Below, in pieces: positions 32,430 through 44,588 of a stretch of 64,000 nucleotides of DNA. Origin of the DNA: Bufo bufo. Lineage: Eukaryota > Chordata > Amphibia > Anura > Bufonidae. The stretch covers positions 39,011,114 to 39,075,113 of the forward strand of contig NC_053392.1 of the NCBI RefSeq assembly GCF_905171765.1, in the 5' to 3' direction. How positions within the stretch are numbered: position 1 is the first letter of the stretch; every line of letters starts with the position of its first letter. The notes beneath the pieces were generated by a model. That model had not been told where the DNA came from and ran no database searches. It saw nothing but the letters and a program-made list of their open reading frames with translations. Position numbers and translations under genes: made by a program.

Positions 32430-35187
32430 ATCCCTCCCTATACGAGTGGACTCTGGACACTCAGAGCCCACCTTCTCAGGATGGGACCTATGGAAAGCCC
32501 TGATGAGACGAGTGGCCTTAATGTCCGCCACTGGGACCCACATCCTCTCCTCAGGACCATAACCCTCCCAATGAACGAAGTACTAGAGAGAACCGCGGAT
32601 AATGCGAGAATCCACAATCCTAGAGACCTGAAATTCAAGATTACCATCAACAACAATCGGAGGAGGAGGCAAAGAGGAGGGTACAGTGGGTTGGACATAC
32701 GGTTTTAATAGGGACCTGTGAAAAACATTATGTATCTTCCAAGTCTGAGGAAGATCAAGACGGAAGGCAACAGGATTGATGACGGACAAGATCTTGTAAG
32801 GCCCAATAAACTTAGGACCCAACTTCCAGGAGGGAACCTTCAGTTTGATATTCTTTGTAGACAACCACACCAGATCACCCACATTCAGGTCCGGACCAGG
32901 CACACGTCTCTTATCCGCCACACGCTTATATCTCTCACTCATCCTCTTCAGATTACCCTGAATCTTTTGCCAAATAAATGACAAAGACAAGGAAAATCTC
33001 CCCTCATCAGGTAAACCAGAAGACCCCTCTCCAGAGAATGTCCCAAACTGCGGATGAAACCCATATGCACCAAAAAATGGTGACTTAGCAGAGGACTCCT
33101 GGCGACGGTTATTTAAAGCGAACTCAGCAAGGGACAAAAGAGAACACCAATCCTCCTGATTCTCGGCCACAAAACTGCGCAGATATGTCTCCAGATTCTG
33201 ATTGACGCATTCGGTCTGGCCATTCGACTGCGGGTGAAAAGCAGAAGAGAACGACAACCGAATCCCCAAGCGAGAACAGAAGGCCTTCCAGAATCTGGAA
33301 ACAAATTGCGTGCCCCTATCAGAAACGATGTCTGAAGGAATGCCATGCAATTTGACAATGTGATCAACAAATGCTTGCGCCAGCGTCTTAGCATTGGGTA
33401 ACCCAGGAAAGGTAATGAAATGCACCATTTTGCTAAAACCGTCCACTGCTACCAGAATCACAGTCTTCCCCGAGGAACGAGGCAGGTCCGTAATGAAGTC
33501 CATGGACAGATGCGTCCAAGGACGGGAAGGAATGGGTAACGGGAGGAGAGAACCCGATGGCCGTGAATGAGGGACCTTGGTAGGAGCGCAGGTCTCGCAG
33601 TCTGCCACAAAACCCTCAACCGTTTTACGAAGAGCCGGCCACCAGAATCTCCGAGCAATGAGATCCACTGTGGCTCTACTCCCCGGGTGCCCAGCAAGGA
33701 CAGTATCGTGGTGCTCCTTAAAAACCTTGTGTCGTAAAGCGAGAGGCTCAAACAACCTCCCAGGAGGACAAAGATCAGGAGCCTCTGCCTGGGCTGCCTG
33801 AACCTCTGCCTCCAAATCAGGATAAAGAGCAGAGACGACCACCCCTTCAGCCAAAATGGGACCCGGGTCTTCAAAGTTCCCCCCTCCCGGAAAACAACGT
33901 GACAGGGCATCAGCCTTCACATTTTTAACCCCAGGACGGAATGTGACAACAAAATTAAATCTAGAAAAGAATAAAGACCATCTGGCCTGTCTCGGGTTCA
34001 GACGCTTGGCTGATTTCAAGTAGGCCAGATTCTTATGGTCGGTAAACACGGTAATAGGGTGTCTGGCTCCCTCTAGCCAATGGCGCCATTCCTCAAAAGC
34101 TAATTTGATGGCCAACAACTCCCTATCTCCCACATCGTAATTTCTCTCTGCAGAGGAGAGTTTCCTTGAGAAAAAGGCACACGGTCGCCATTTGACAGGA
34201 GAGGGACCCTGAGACAAGACCATACCCACACCCACCTCAGAAGCGTCCACCTCAACAATGAAGGGTAGAGAGACATCAGGTTGTACCAAGATGGGAGCGG
34301 AAGCAAAACTCTCTTTGATACTAGAAAAGGCCTTAAGCGCATCTACCGACCAGGAGGAAAAAATCTACCCCCTTTTTAGTCATATCAGTGAGTGGCTTAA
34401 CAACAGAGGAATAATTCAAAATGAACTTTCTGTAATAATTGGCAAAACCCAAAAACCGCATCAGTGCCTTCTGATTCTCAGGAAGCTCCCAATCAAGCAC
34501 AGCGCGGACCTTCTCAGGGTCCATGCGAAAACCTGAAGCGGAGAGAAGAAAACCAAGAAATTGAATCTCCGGAACCGCAAACACACATTTTTCCAGTTTA
34601 GCGTACAATTTATTCTCCCGCAGAATGAGCAAGACCTGACGTAGGTGGTCCCTATGAGTTTTGAAATCAGGAGAAAAAATCAAAATGTCATCTAGATACA
34701 CCAGTACAAATTTCCCCATTAAATGATAAAAATTGCTGTTCACAAAATGTTGGAAGACGGCCGGAGCATTAATCAAACCAGTCTTCCATTCGTCCCCTTC
34801 CCTGACCCTGACTAGGTTGTATGCCCCTCTTAAATCCAACTTAGAAAAAGCTTTAGCCCCAACAATCTGGTTAAACAGGTCTGGGATCAGAGGAAGCGGA
34901 TATGGGTCACGAATCGTGATACGGTTCAGCTCCCTGAAATCCAGACAAGGTCTTAAAGAACCATCTTTTTTCTTAACAAAAAAAAAAACAGCGGCAACAG
35001 GTGACTTCGAGGGTCGGATGTGTCCCTTTCTCAGGCTCTCAGAGATATAAGTACGCATAGCGACTCTTTCAGGTTGGGAGAGATTGTATAAACGTGATTT
35101 TGGCAGCTTGGCGCCTGGGATGAGATTAATAGGGCAGTCGTACTCCCGGTGAGGGGGCAGCTCCTGGACACCACTCTCTGAAAACAC
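32430..35187 (-). pseudogene. Gypsy 1 pol: RT, RNase H, integrase, chromodomain
   Basis: 35187-34333: RT from the segment before PLPPHREYDCPINLIPGAK through YLDDILIFS (intact) and FLGFANYYRKF. About 16 codons between EWKT and LINAPAVFQ are deleted. After a frameshift, 34289-32583 carries RNase H (VDASEVGVGMVLSQG, ELLAIKLAFEEWRHW) and integrase: zinc motif around GHPGSRATVDLI and CETCAPTK, core MDFITDLP, VSDRGTQFVSRFW and HPQSNGQTE (three acidic residues intact). It stops at a TAG (complement of 32583-32585) inside the chromodomain, whose remainder ([15 protein letters not shown]) follows in frame to about 32430. Confidence 0.9.
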
Positions 35188-35322
35188 ATCCGAAAATTCA
35201 GAGAGAAAAGATGGTACAGTCTTGGTAGAAACCTCTGAAAGAGACGCCGTGAGGCAATTCTCTCTGCAAAAGTCACTCCAACCATTTATTTGCCTTGCTT
35301 GCCAATCAATGGTGGGGTTATG

Positions 35323-35856
35323 TTAAGTGAGCCAGGGTAACCCCAACACTAGAGGAGTAGGCAAACCGCTAAGGACGAAACATGACATATCCTCAACATG
35401 AGCATCACCCACAGTCAAACGGATATTGTGAACTATGCCCTTTAACGATTTTTGAGAAAGTGGAGCGGAATCCATAGCAAAAACAGGTATATCCTTTCCC
35501 AAAGTGCATACCTGGAAACCATGTGTTATAGCAAATTGATTATCAATGAGATTTACAGCTGCTCCACTATCTACAAAAATCTCACAAACAATGTTCTTGC
35601 TGTCTAGCGCCACCCTGGCAGGTAGGACAAAACGGGAACTACAAGCAAACAGCAAACCTTCAATTTCTGCATCAACCTTGCTAATAGTAACAGATGGAAA
35701 GTTTTTAGAGGGTTTTTTTCTTTTTGTTTCTTTAATACCCTCAGAAAACTCCCTGAATGTCCTAGAGGGGCAAACATTTGCCAAATGATTTATTCCCCCG
35801 CAACAGAAACAAACCCTCCTCTGAGAGCTGAATCCTCTACTATCAGAGGCAAGCAA
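35323..35856 (-). pseudogene. Gypsy 1 zinc knuckle and protease
   Basis: On the minus strand CFCCGGINHLANVC is a CCHC knuckle, followed about 80 residues later by the aspartic protease motif IFVDSGAAVNLID and LPTPLVLGLPWL. The 5' side is cut off by the solo LTR at 35871. Confidence 0.85.
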
Positions 35857-35870
35857 ACCCAGCTGTATGG

Positions 35871-36579
35871 TGTTGTGGAAATTTTATTATGCAGACATTT
35901 TACTTTAGGATGTGTGTGTGTTTTTATAGCTTGTCATCTGTCTCCCTGTGTCTGATTTAGACAGGGAGCGCTCTAGCAGAGGGTACTTCGGCTGAATCGG
36001 GACCAGTGGCAAAACCGTCAGTATGAAAACCTTCTCATTGGCTTGGAGAGTTATCTGTTTTTAAGACATGCATATCTGCCTTGTCGGTATACTAGTACTG
36101 TATACTGACAATAGCTGTAGCAATGTCTCGAAGATAGTTTCTAACCTATGGGAACCAGTCTTTATTAGATACTGATCACCTTTGAGCAGTATTGAATGAG
36201 GTCCATGCTGACAGTGATGGGGGGTGGGCGGCCACCTGGCTGATCAGACAATGGACATGACTCATCCTTCCTTATACAGGGATGGGGCGTGTGCATTGTC
36301 TGACTGGCCACATTGATTGCCCCGCCCTGTCCTTTGACATCACTTCCTGCATGTTATAACTTCCTGTATCCTTGTCTTGGGCCAGCCCCTTTTACACCTT
36401 TTGTTAGTAAATAAAAGGTGAGCAGACTGAGCAGGGCGGGATGAGTCTCTCAGAATTTTCTATCAAGATGGTAACATTGGTGTCTCTCTCTGACTGGGGC
36501 TGAGGGAAGGGGGACTCACCTTTTTCCTTACACAAACTTTGATGCGAGCTGATTACAACTATTAATATTTACCACAACA
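35871..36579 (+). repeat. ERV-like solo LTR in Gypsy 1
   Basis: A 709-bp sequence with ends TGTTGTGG...CCACAACA, flanked by the 4-bp duplication ATGG (35867-35870 and 36580-36583). It contains AATAAA within TAAATAAAAGGTG (36409-36421). A second copy lies inverted at 38344-39045. The 4-bp duplication and size fit a retroviral LTR; no internal region is present. Confidence 0.75.
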
Positions 36580-36581
36580 AT

Positions 36582-37316
36582 GGCCTCCTCCTCAGAGGGG
36601 ATTGAGAGAGACTGAGACCCCTTCGCACTGAATGAGACAGCCCCACTGTCATTGGACTGAATATGACAGGAAGGAGTGGTCTCTCCTCTCTCTCTAAGAC
36701 CCTGTCAATACGAACAGCTAGAGACATGGCAGACTCCAACGAGGCAGGTCTCTCATGAAAGGCAAATGCATCTTTCAATCCCTCCAAAAGACCATTGCAA
36801 AATTGACTTCAGAGTGCAGCATCATTCCAACCAGTATCAGCTGCCCATCTCCGAAATTCTGAACAATATATCCCTGCGGATTGTTTACCCTGGCATAAAA
36901 GACGCAGTTTAGATTCAGCCAGAGCAATACGATCCGGGTCATCATATATCTGCCCCAGGGCTACAAAAAATTAATCCACCGATCGGAGGGGCCGTGCCCC
37001 CACCAGCAGCAAAAAGGCCCAAGACTGAGCGTTATCCCTAAGCAACGAGATGATGATCCCCACCCTCTGCTCCTCATCACCAGAGGAATGGGGAAGTAGG
37101 CGAAAATGGAGTTTGCAAGCCTCTCAAAAGCGAACAAAATTCTCACTACCGCCGGAGAACGTATCTGGAAGCGAGATCTTAGGCTCGGAACAAACTCCAT
37201 GAACGCAAGCAGAAATGGTCACCTGAAACTGAGACACAGTTTTACGGAGATCTGCTACCTCCAGTGAAAGACCCTGCATGCGGTCAATCAAGGCTGAAAC
37301 CGGATCCATGCTTAAG
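36582..37316 (-). pseudogene. Gypsy 1 gag, degenerate
   Basis: Starts MDPVSALIDRMQGLSLEVAD (complement of 37309 and down), then SLPDTFSGGSENFVRF and a stop. Later gag sequence (GLKDAFAFHERPASLESAM) appears in another frame near 36787-36720. It matches the gag of Gypsy 2 (39217). Confidence 0.8.
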
Positions 37317-37336
37317 ATGGTAATGGCGGTTTATAA

Positions 37337-37865
37337 TGTCTCGGATGGTGTTGCAGAAAACTGGAAGTTATAAATAAACATCCGACTGATTTGATCCCAA
37401 ACTAAGGAACATATGGGTGAGCCCTATAAAACCCCTAGAGCTCTCCCTGACTGCTATGCCCATGCAAAAGTCTTTATGGTAGACAATTGAATGCCCTCGT
37501 ACCTAGACTGTGTGACACCTGAAAACCCTATAATAGTGAGGGGACACGACCACCGGCTCCCTGCACTTAATACGGACGGAGTCAGGGTCACCTAGAATCA
37601 AGCCAGCAAGGAAACACAAATAAAGGAAAAATACTTATCTGAGGAATCAGCAGTTGCAGCCCCCAGCAGTGAACACAATCCAGGAAGTAGTATAAACCGC
37701 AAAGTGAGGCAGTATGGGAGGGAATATAAAGGGAAGCAATCAGTGTAAATAGGTGACAGCTGGGAGAAGGAAAGGGGATGACAAAGTGAAAGTAAAACAA
37801 AAGAACATCATGCAAGAGGTACAGAAGAACATCTGCCAGACCTTCTAAGAGAGATGGCGGTGACA
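37337..37865 (-). repeat. Gypsy element 1, 5' LTR
   Basis: A 529-bp partner of 31911-32427. Its right end abuts the shared CATAT. Confidence 0.9.
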
Positions 37866-37870
37866 CATAT

Positions 37871-39170
37871 TGTCACACCAGTGACAGGTTTGAGAAGGTC
37901 TGAAAGATTATCTACGCATTAGTGATCTGACAACCTCTTTTGGTTTCACTTTGTCTGTGTTGCTTGTATGTCCACACCTCCTGTTCAGGTGTGGATCATG
38001 TGACCTCTACCTCCCGCTATTTAGTTTGACTTCACCCATCACTCCTTGCTCTGGGTGGCTTCATTTGGTGTTGGAAGAGCTGGAGTGGGGTTCTAGTTGA
38101 AGTCCTGATCATCCATCATCCTTAGAAGTTAAGTGTTCCGCTTGTTGTTTTTTGTATTCCTCCCCCCCCCCCCCCCCCTCTGTTGTTTACTAGGCCTCAG
38201 TGAGACGCTGGTTCCTTCACCAGGGAAGGAGCGGGTTGTCTCTGCCCTGTCATTAAGTCTAGGGCATCCGAGGGCCACCAGGGTTTTCTAGGTTCCTGTG
38301 TATGGGCATCTCTACCATCGAGAGGTGCCCATATGGATAGGAGTGTTGTGGTAAATAACGGTAGTTGTAATCAGCTCGCATCAAAGTTTGTGTAAGGAAA
38401 AAGGTGAGTCCCCCTTCCTCAGCTCCAGTCAGAGAGAGACACCAATGTTACCATCTTGGTTGAAAATTCTGAGAGACTCCTCCCGCCCTGCTCAGTCTGC
38501 TCACCTTTTATTTACTAACAAAAGGTGTAAAAGGGGCTGGCCAAGGATACAGGAAGTGATAACATGCAGGAAGTGATGTCAAAGGACAGGGCGGGGCAAT
38601 CAATGTGGCCAGGCAGACAATGCACACGCCCCATCCCTGTATAAGGAAGGATGAGTCATGTCCATTGTCTGATCAGCCAGGTGGCCGCCCACCCCCCATC
38701 ACTGTCAGCATGGACCTCATTCAATACTGCTCAAAGGTGATCAGTATCTAATAAAGACTGGTTCCCATAGGTTTGAAATTATCTTTGAGACATTGTTACA
38801 GCTATTGTCAGTATACGGTACTAGTATACTGACTAGGCAGATATGCATGTCTTAAAAGCAGATAATTCTCCAAGCCAATGAGAAGGTTTTCATACTGACG
38901 GTTTTGCCACTGGTCCCGATTCAGCCAAAGTACCCTCTGCTAGAGCGCTCCCTGGCTAAATCAGACACAGGGAGACAGATGACAAACTATAAAAACACAC
39001 ACACATCCTAAAGTAAAATGTCCGCATAATAAAATTTCCACAACAGGAGTTAGGGCCAGGAGCAGGGTTTTATAGGTGGTGACCCTTTTCCTTCCCTCGC
39101 GGTGAGGCCTAGTGTATTTTCCCTTTGGTCTTGTTGTCTTTTGGTGTTCTCCCCTACTACATCCGTGACA
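37871..39170 (+). repeat. Gypsy element 2, 5' LTR (interrupted)
   Basis: The LTR parts 37871-38343 and 39046-39170 together match the 584-bp 3' LTR. A solo LTR (38344-39045) with GGAG duplication separates them. Both LTRs include a C run (near 38165 and 43710). Confidence 0.88.
38344..39045 (-). repeat. ERV-like solo LTR in the 5' LTR of Gypsy 2
   Basis: An inverted relative of 35871-36579, 702 bp, flanked by GGAG (38340-38343 and 39046-39049). Same TGTTGTGG/CCACAACA ends. Confidence 0.75.
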
Positions 39171-39216
39171 TTATTCAGAGCCAATACCGCCATTATTTGT
39201 TCTGATCTGTGCAGCT

Positions 39217-39831
39217 ATGGATGCTATGACTGCACTAGTCAAACAGCTGCAGAATTTGACTTTGGAGGTAGCAGACCTCCGTGCGATGGTTTTGCAGATT
39301 CAGAGCCCACAGCCCGGTGGTGGGTTCCAGGCCTGCCCTGAACCAAAGGTAGCTCTCCCGGACAGGTTTTCCGGGGGTAGTGACAATTTCATCTGGTTCA
39401 GGGAGTCATGTAAATTATACTTTAGGATTCGTCCATACTCTTCTGGTGATGAGTGTCAACAAGTGGGTATGATTATTTCATTGCTTAAAGAGGACGCCCA
39501 ATCTTGGGCTTTTTCTCTGCCGACCGGATCACCATCCCTCCGGTCGGTAGATGAATTCTTTAGAGTCTTGGGTCTTATCTATGATGACCCGGATCGGATC
39601 TCTCAGGCCGAGACCAAGTTACGGGGTTTGCGGCAGGGAGAACGTTCTGCGGAGACCTTTTGCTCAGAATTTAAGAGATGTGCTACGGATACAGAGTGGA
39701 ACGATTCTGCTCTCCGTAGCCAATTCTGCCAGGGTCTCTCTGAGAGACTGCAGGACGCATTGGCTTTTCATGAAAATCCTGAGTCATTGGAAGCAGCTAT
39801 GTCCCAGCTGTACGTCTTGATAGACGCCTGA
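39217..39831 (+). pseudogene. Gypsy 2 gag (first part)
   Basis: MDAMTALVKQLQNLTLEVAD opens a coiled-coil-like N-terminus. A Ty3/Gypsy-type gag core follows (LPDRFSGGSDNFIWFRESC, AQSWAFSLP, LRQGERSAETFCSEF). The frame ends at 39831 by frameshift and continues toward the zinc knuckle at 39918. Confidence 0.85.
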
Positions 39832-39917
39832 GGGAGAGATCTAGGGGTCCTCACCTTCAGAACGTACTGTCCAATAAGGGTACTGCTTCCTTTGACACTT
39901 ATGGTGGAGAGACACGG

Positions 39918-40526
39918 GTGGTTGTGCCTTGTGATGAGCCTATGCAGTTAGGAGGAGCTACTCCTGGAACTACTGGCAAAAGCTTGGGTCATGTGAAAGG
40001 AGTCTGCTTTTGTTGTGGCAAGAAGGGACATTTTGTGAATATTTGTCCGTACTTGCAGCATCAAGGTGTAAACAAAAGGAAAGAAAAGTTAAATCCCCAA
40101 ATTGCTATTGATAGTGTGGGTGGGCAGCAAGAAAACCTACTTTTGTCTTTTATTGGTAGTACCCGTTTTCTCCTGTCAGCCGAGGTGGCGCTAGAGTCCC
40201 AAACTGTGAAAATCGAAGCATTTATCGACAGTGGGGCAGGAGTTAACTTGATTGATGGACAGTTTGTACGCATTCACGGGTTGAGTACTAATGCATTAGA
40301 GAATAGTATTTCTGTCTTTGCAATTGACTCAGCACCTCTCACCCAAAAATGCCTGTCGCAGGTAGTGAATGACATTCATTTAAGAGTGGGTTATTTGCAT
40401 CAGGAATCTATCTCCTGTTATGTGTTGGAGGGTCTGCCTGCTCCGTTGGTGTTGGGCTTACCATGGTTAAGCAAACATAACCCTTCAAATCGATTGGCAA
40501 GCAAGGCAGATTCTCGATTGGAATGA
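39918..40526 (+). pseudogene. Gypsy 2 zinc knuckle and protease
   Basis: CFCCGKKGHFVNIC is a CCHC nucleic-acid-binding knuckle. FIDSGAGVNLIDG is the aspartic protease active site, followed by LPAPLVLGLPWL. A short frameshift near 40520 separates it from RT. Confidence 0.85.
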
Positions 40527-40533
40527 TTTTTGC

Positions 40534-43473
40534 ATGGGCAACTGTCTTAATGCATCGTTCTCTATGGTTACCACTAAAGCTGTACCCTCGTTCATTTCTG
40601 AATTTTCTGATGTGTTTTCTGAGAGTGGTAATCAGGAGTTGCCTCCTCACCTGGAGTATGACTGTCCCGTCAATCTTATTCCCGGAGCTAAATTGCCCAA
40701 ATCTCGGTTGTATAATCTTTCAGAACCCGAAAGAAAGGCTATGCGAGAATATATCACCGAGAGTTTGGCAAAGGGACATATTAGACTATCCAAGTCCCCA
40801 GTGGCTGCTGGATTTTTCTTTGTAAAGAAAAAGGATGGTACCCTGAGACCATGTCTGGACTTTTGTGAGCTCAATCGTATTACCGTCCGTGATCCTTACC
40901 CCCTTCCTTTTGATTCTGGATTTGTTTAGTCAGATTGTTGGTGCCAAGGTGTTCACTAAATTGGACCTGAGGGGGCATATAATCTGGTAAGGATCAAGGA
41001 GGGGGATAAGTGGAAGACCGCATTTAATACCCCTGAGGGTCATTTTGAAAGCCTGGTCATGCCCTTTGGGTTAATTAATGCTCCTGCGGTTTTTCAACAC
41101 TTTGTCAATGACATCTTTCATCATCTGGTGGGGAGGTTTGTCGTTGTATACCTTGATGCCATACTAATTTATTCGCCTAATATGGAGACTCATCAGGATC
41201 ATGTGAAACAGGTGTTACAGATCCTAAGAGAGAATAAGTTGTATGCTAAGATGGAAAAGTGTGTATTTGCTGTACAGGAAGTGCAATTTCTGGGTTACCT
41301 GCTCTCATCCTCAGGTTTTCGTATGGATCCCGAGAAGGTCCATGCCGTGTTGGACTGGGATCGACCCGAAAATCTGAAAGCGCTTATGCGGTTTTTGGGG
41401 TTTACCAACTACTACCGTAAATTTATCTTGAACTATTCATCGGTGGTTAAACCTTTAACAGACATGACTAGGAAGGGTGCTGATATTTCTATCTGGTCTG
41501 ATGCGGCATTACAGGCCTTTTCTGCTGTGAAAGAATGTTTTGCTTCGGCCCCTATTCTGGTGCAACCGGACGTGTCTCAGCCATTTATTGTTGAGGTTGA
41601 CACGTCAGAGGTTGGGGTAGGAGCAATATTGTCGCAGGGTCCTTCACCCAGTAAATGGCGCGCATGTGCATTTTTCTCTAAAAAACTCTCGACTGCTGAA
41701 AGGAATTATGATGTGGGGAATAGGGAATTGCTGGCCATTAAGTTGGCGTTCGAGGAATGGCGGCATTGGTTGGAAGGAGCAATTCATCCTATTACGGTAA
41801 TTACGGATCACAAGAATCTGGCCTACTTGGAGTCGGCTGAAAGACTGAACCCAAGGCAGGCCAGATGGTCATTGTTTTTCACCAGATTTAACTTCATTGT
41901 CACTTACCGCCCTGGGGTTAAGAACGTCAAGGCGGATGCTTTGTCACGTAGCTTTCCTGGAAAGGGGGGGGGGTCTAATGACCCTAGTCCCATTTTATCT
42001 GAAGGGGTAGTTATTTCCGCTCTTTATCCTGATCTCCAGGCCAGGGTGTTGGAGGCACAGGAGGATGCTCCAGATTCTTGTCCTCAGGGGAAATTGTTTG
42101 TTCCCCCCGAATTACGTCACAAGGTGTTCGAGGAACATCACTGTACGGTGCTTGCTGGGCACCCTGGGAGCAGATTGACTATCGATCTCATCTCTCGCAG
42201 ATTCTGGTGGCCGGGGTTGCGTAAGTGTATTGAGGACTATGTGTCAGCTTGTGGTACCTGTGCACGTGCTAAGGTGACACATACTCGGCCTTCTGGATCT
42301 CTGCTTCCATTGCCCATCCCGTCCAGACCTTGGACCCATTTGTCCATGGATTTTATCACGGATTTACCGAATTCTTCAGGAAAGACCGTGATTCTGGTGG
42401 TTGTCGATTGTTTTAGTAAAATGGCACAGTTTATTGCATTACCTAGTCTACCCAATGCTAAAACTCTTGCACAGGTGTTTGTCGACAACATCGTGAAACT
42501 ATATGGCATTCCCTCTGATGTGGTGTCCAATAGAGGGACTCAGTTTGTTTCCAGATTCTGGAAAGCGTTCTGTACTCGTCTGGGTGTACAATTGTCCTTC
42601 TCTTCGGCTTTTCATCCTTAGTCGAACGGACAGACGGAGCGCACTAATCAGAATCTGGAGACTTACTTGAGATGCTTTGTTTCAGAGAATCAGGAAGAGT
42701 GGTTTTCATTTTTGTCGTTAGCTGAGTTTGCTATATATAACCGTAGACAGGAATCCATTGATAAGTCGCAGTTTTATGGGGCATATGGGTTCCATCCACA
42801 GTTTGGTACATTTTCTGGTGCTCATAATTCCGGCATTCCTGAGGAGGAACAATTTTCCTCTTCTTTGTCTTCTATTTGGCGGAAAATCCAAAATAACCTG
42901 GAAAAGATGGGCAACAGGTATAAGCGTGCGGCTGACAGGAGACGTATGAGTGGTCCGAACCTGAGAGTGGGTGATTCTGTGTGGCTGTCTACAAGAAACA
43001 TTAAACTTAAGGTACCTTCTTGGAAGTTGGGACCAAGATTTATTGGTCCATATAAGATCACTGCCATTGTTAACCCTGTAGCCTTCCGTCTTGAACTTCC
43101 TCAGGCATTGAAAATCCATAACGTATTTCATAAATCGTTGTTAAAGAAATGTGTTGAACCTGTTGAGTCGTCCTCCTTGCCTCCCGCTCCTGTCATGGTG
43201 GACGGCAATTTGGAATTTCAGATCAGCAGGATTGTCTACTCCCGAGTTCTCCGGAGATCCCTCCAGTATCTAGTTCATTGGAGAGGGTACGGACCAAAGG
43301 AGAGGATGTGGGTTCCAGCAACTAATGTTAATGCTAGTTGTCTGGTGAGAGCATTCCACAGAGCTCATCCTGATAAGGTCGGTCCTGGGTGCCCGGAGGT
43401 CACCCGTACAAGGGGGGGTACTGTCACACCGGTGACAGGTTTGAGAAGGTCTGAAAGATTATCTGCTCATTAG
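40534..43473 (+). pseudogene. Gypsy 2 pol: RT, RNase H, integrase, chromodomain
   Basis: RT starts at 40534 and loses frame at about 40920, resuming by 41059 (MPFGLINAPAVFQHF). The catalytic box reads YLDAIL instead of YLDDIL, removing an essential aspartate. RNase H (FIVEVDTSEVGVGAILSQ) and the integrase zinc and core domains follow. The second integrase aspartate is changed (VSNRGTQFVS, usually VSDRGTQ). A TAG at 42619-42621 falls in HP*SNGQTE. From 42622 the frame gives the integrase C-terminus and a chromodomain (LVHWRGYGPKERMWVP, 43274-43321). The frame ends inside the 3' LTR. Confidence 0.9.
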
Positions 43474-44005
43474 TGATCTGACAGCCTCTTTTGGTTTCAC
43501 TTTATCTGTGTTGCTTGTATGTCCACACCTCCTGTTCAGGTGTGGATCATGTGACCTTTACCTCTCCCTATTTAGTTTGACTTCACCCATCACTCCTTGC
43601 TCTGGATAGCTTCATTTGGTGTTGGAAGAGCTGGAGTGTGGTTCTAGTTGAAGTCCTGATCATCCATCATCCTTAGAAGTTAAGTGTTCCGCTTGTGTTT
43701 TGTATTCCCCCCCCCCCCCTCTGTTGTTTACTAGGCCTCAGTGAGACGCTGGTTCCTTCACCAGGGAAGGAGTGGGTTGTCTCTGCCCTGTCATTAAGTC
43801 TAGGGCATCCGAGGGCCACCAAGGTTTTCTAGGTTCCTGTGTATGGGCATCTCTACCATCGAGAGGTGCCCATACGGATAGGAGTTAGGGCCAGGAGCAG
43901 GGTTTTATAGGTGGTGACCCTTTTCCTTCCCTAGCGGTGAGGCCTAGTGTCTTTTCCCTTCCGTCTTGTTGTCTTTTGGTGTTCTCCCCTACTACATCCG
44001 TGACA
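43422..44005 (+). repeat. Gypsy element 2, 3' LTR
   Basis: A 584-bp LTR, TGTCACACCGGTGACAGG...CATCCGTGACA, followed by CATAT and the resumed LINE. Confidence 0.9.
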
Positions 44006-44588
44006 CATATAGGCCGATTTCTTTACTGAATACAGATATTAAGCTTCTCTCAAGAATTCTGGCTACAAGGTTATTGCATCAATTATACACCTGGATCAAA
44101 ATGGATTTATTCCTAACAAGGGTAATCATTAAAATTTGCATAATTTGTTTGCCAATATACAGTCTCCATTCTGTCTTTAGATGCCTCTAAGTTGTTTGAC
44201 AGGGTGGAGTGGGAGGTTGGAAGGTTTTGGGAAGGATGGGATTTGGTACTAGATTTATAAATTTGATTAAGCTTCTGTATAAATCCCCTATTGCAAGATT
44301 GAATATTAATGGGAGCTTAACGGAGAGCTTTTCTTTGAGTAGAGGTACCCGTCAGGGTTGTCCACTCTCCCCATTGCTATTCGATATTTATATTGAGCCC
44401 CTCGCTGCCAGAGTAAGGCAGGATTTCCGGATTGAGGGGTTTGGGATATTAGGAATAGAGGATCGTATTTCTCTAGTTTTGGTTTTTTAAACCATACTAA
44501 TGTTTCACTTCCCGAAATTATTCAAATAGTTAATGCTTTTGGTGCAGTCTCAGGCTTTGATATTGATTGGCCAAAGACAATGCTGTTT
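44006..44588 (+). pseudogene. L1-like LINE reverse transcriptase fragment (part 3)
   Basis: Continues part 2: YRPISLLNTDIKLLSRILAT, then (shifted) SKLFDRVEW, FINLIKLLYKSPIARLNING, SLSRGTRQGCPLSPLLF, IEPLAARVRQDF and NAFGAVSGFDIDWPK. These are classic L1-clade RT blocks 1-5 and beyond. It ends at the foldback element near 44584. Confidence 0.85.

Larger units (their letters stand above)
31911..37865 (-). mobile_element. Ty3/Gypsy chromodomain retrotransposon, minus strand
   Basis: LTRs at 31911-32427 and 37337-37865 start TGTCACGGATGG or TGTCTCGGATGG and end GGCGGTGACA. It is flanked by CATAT (31906-31910 and 37866-37870). Gene order on the minus strand: gag, zinc knuckle, protease, RT, RNase H, integrase, chromodomain. 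Frameshifts, stops, an internal RT deletion and a solo LTR at 35871-36579 make it non-functional. Confidence 0.92.
37871..44005 (+). mobile_element. Ty3/Gypsy chromodomain retrotransposon, plus strand
   Basis: LTRs at 37871-39170 (enlarged by a solo LTR) and 43422-44005 start TGTCACACC and end CATCCGTGACA. CATAT flanks both sides (37866-37870 and 44006-44010). The polypurine tract AAGGGGGGG precedes the 3' LTR. It is closely related in protein sequence to Gypsy 1 but has different LTRs. Confidence 0.92.
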
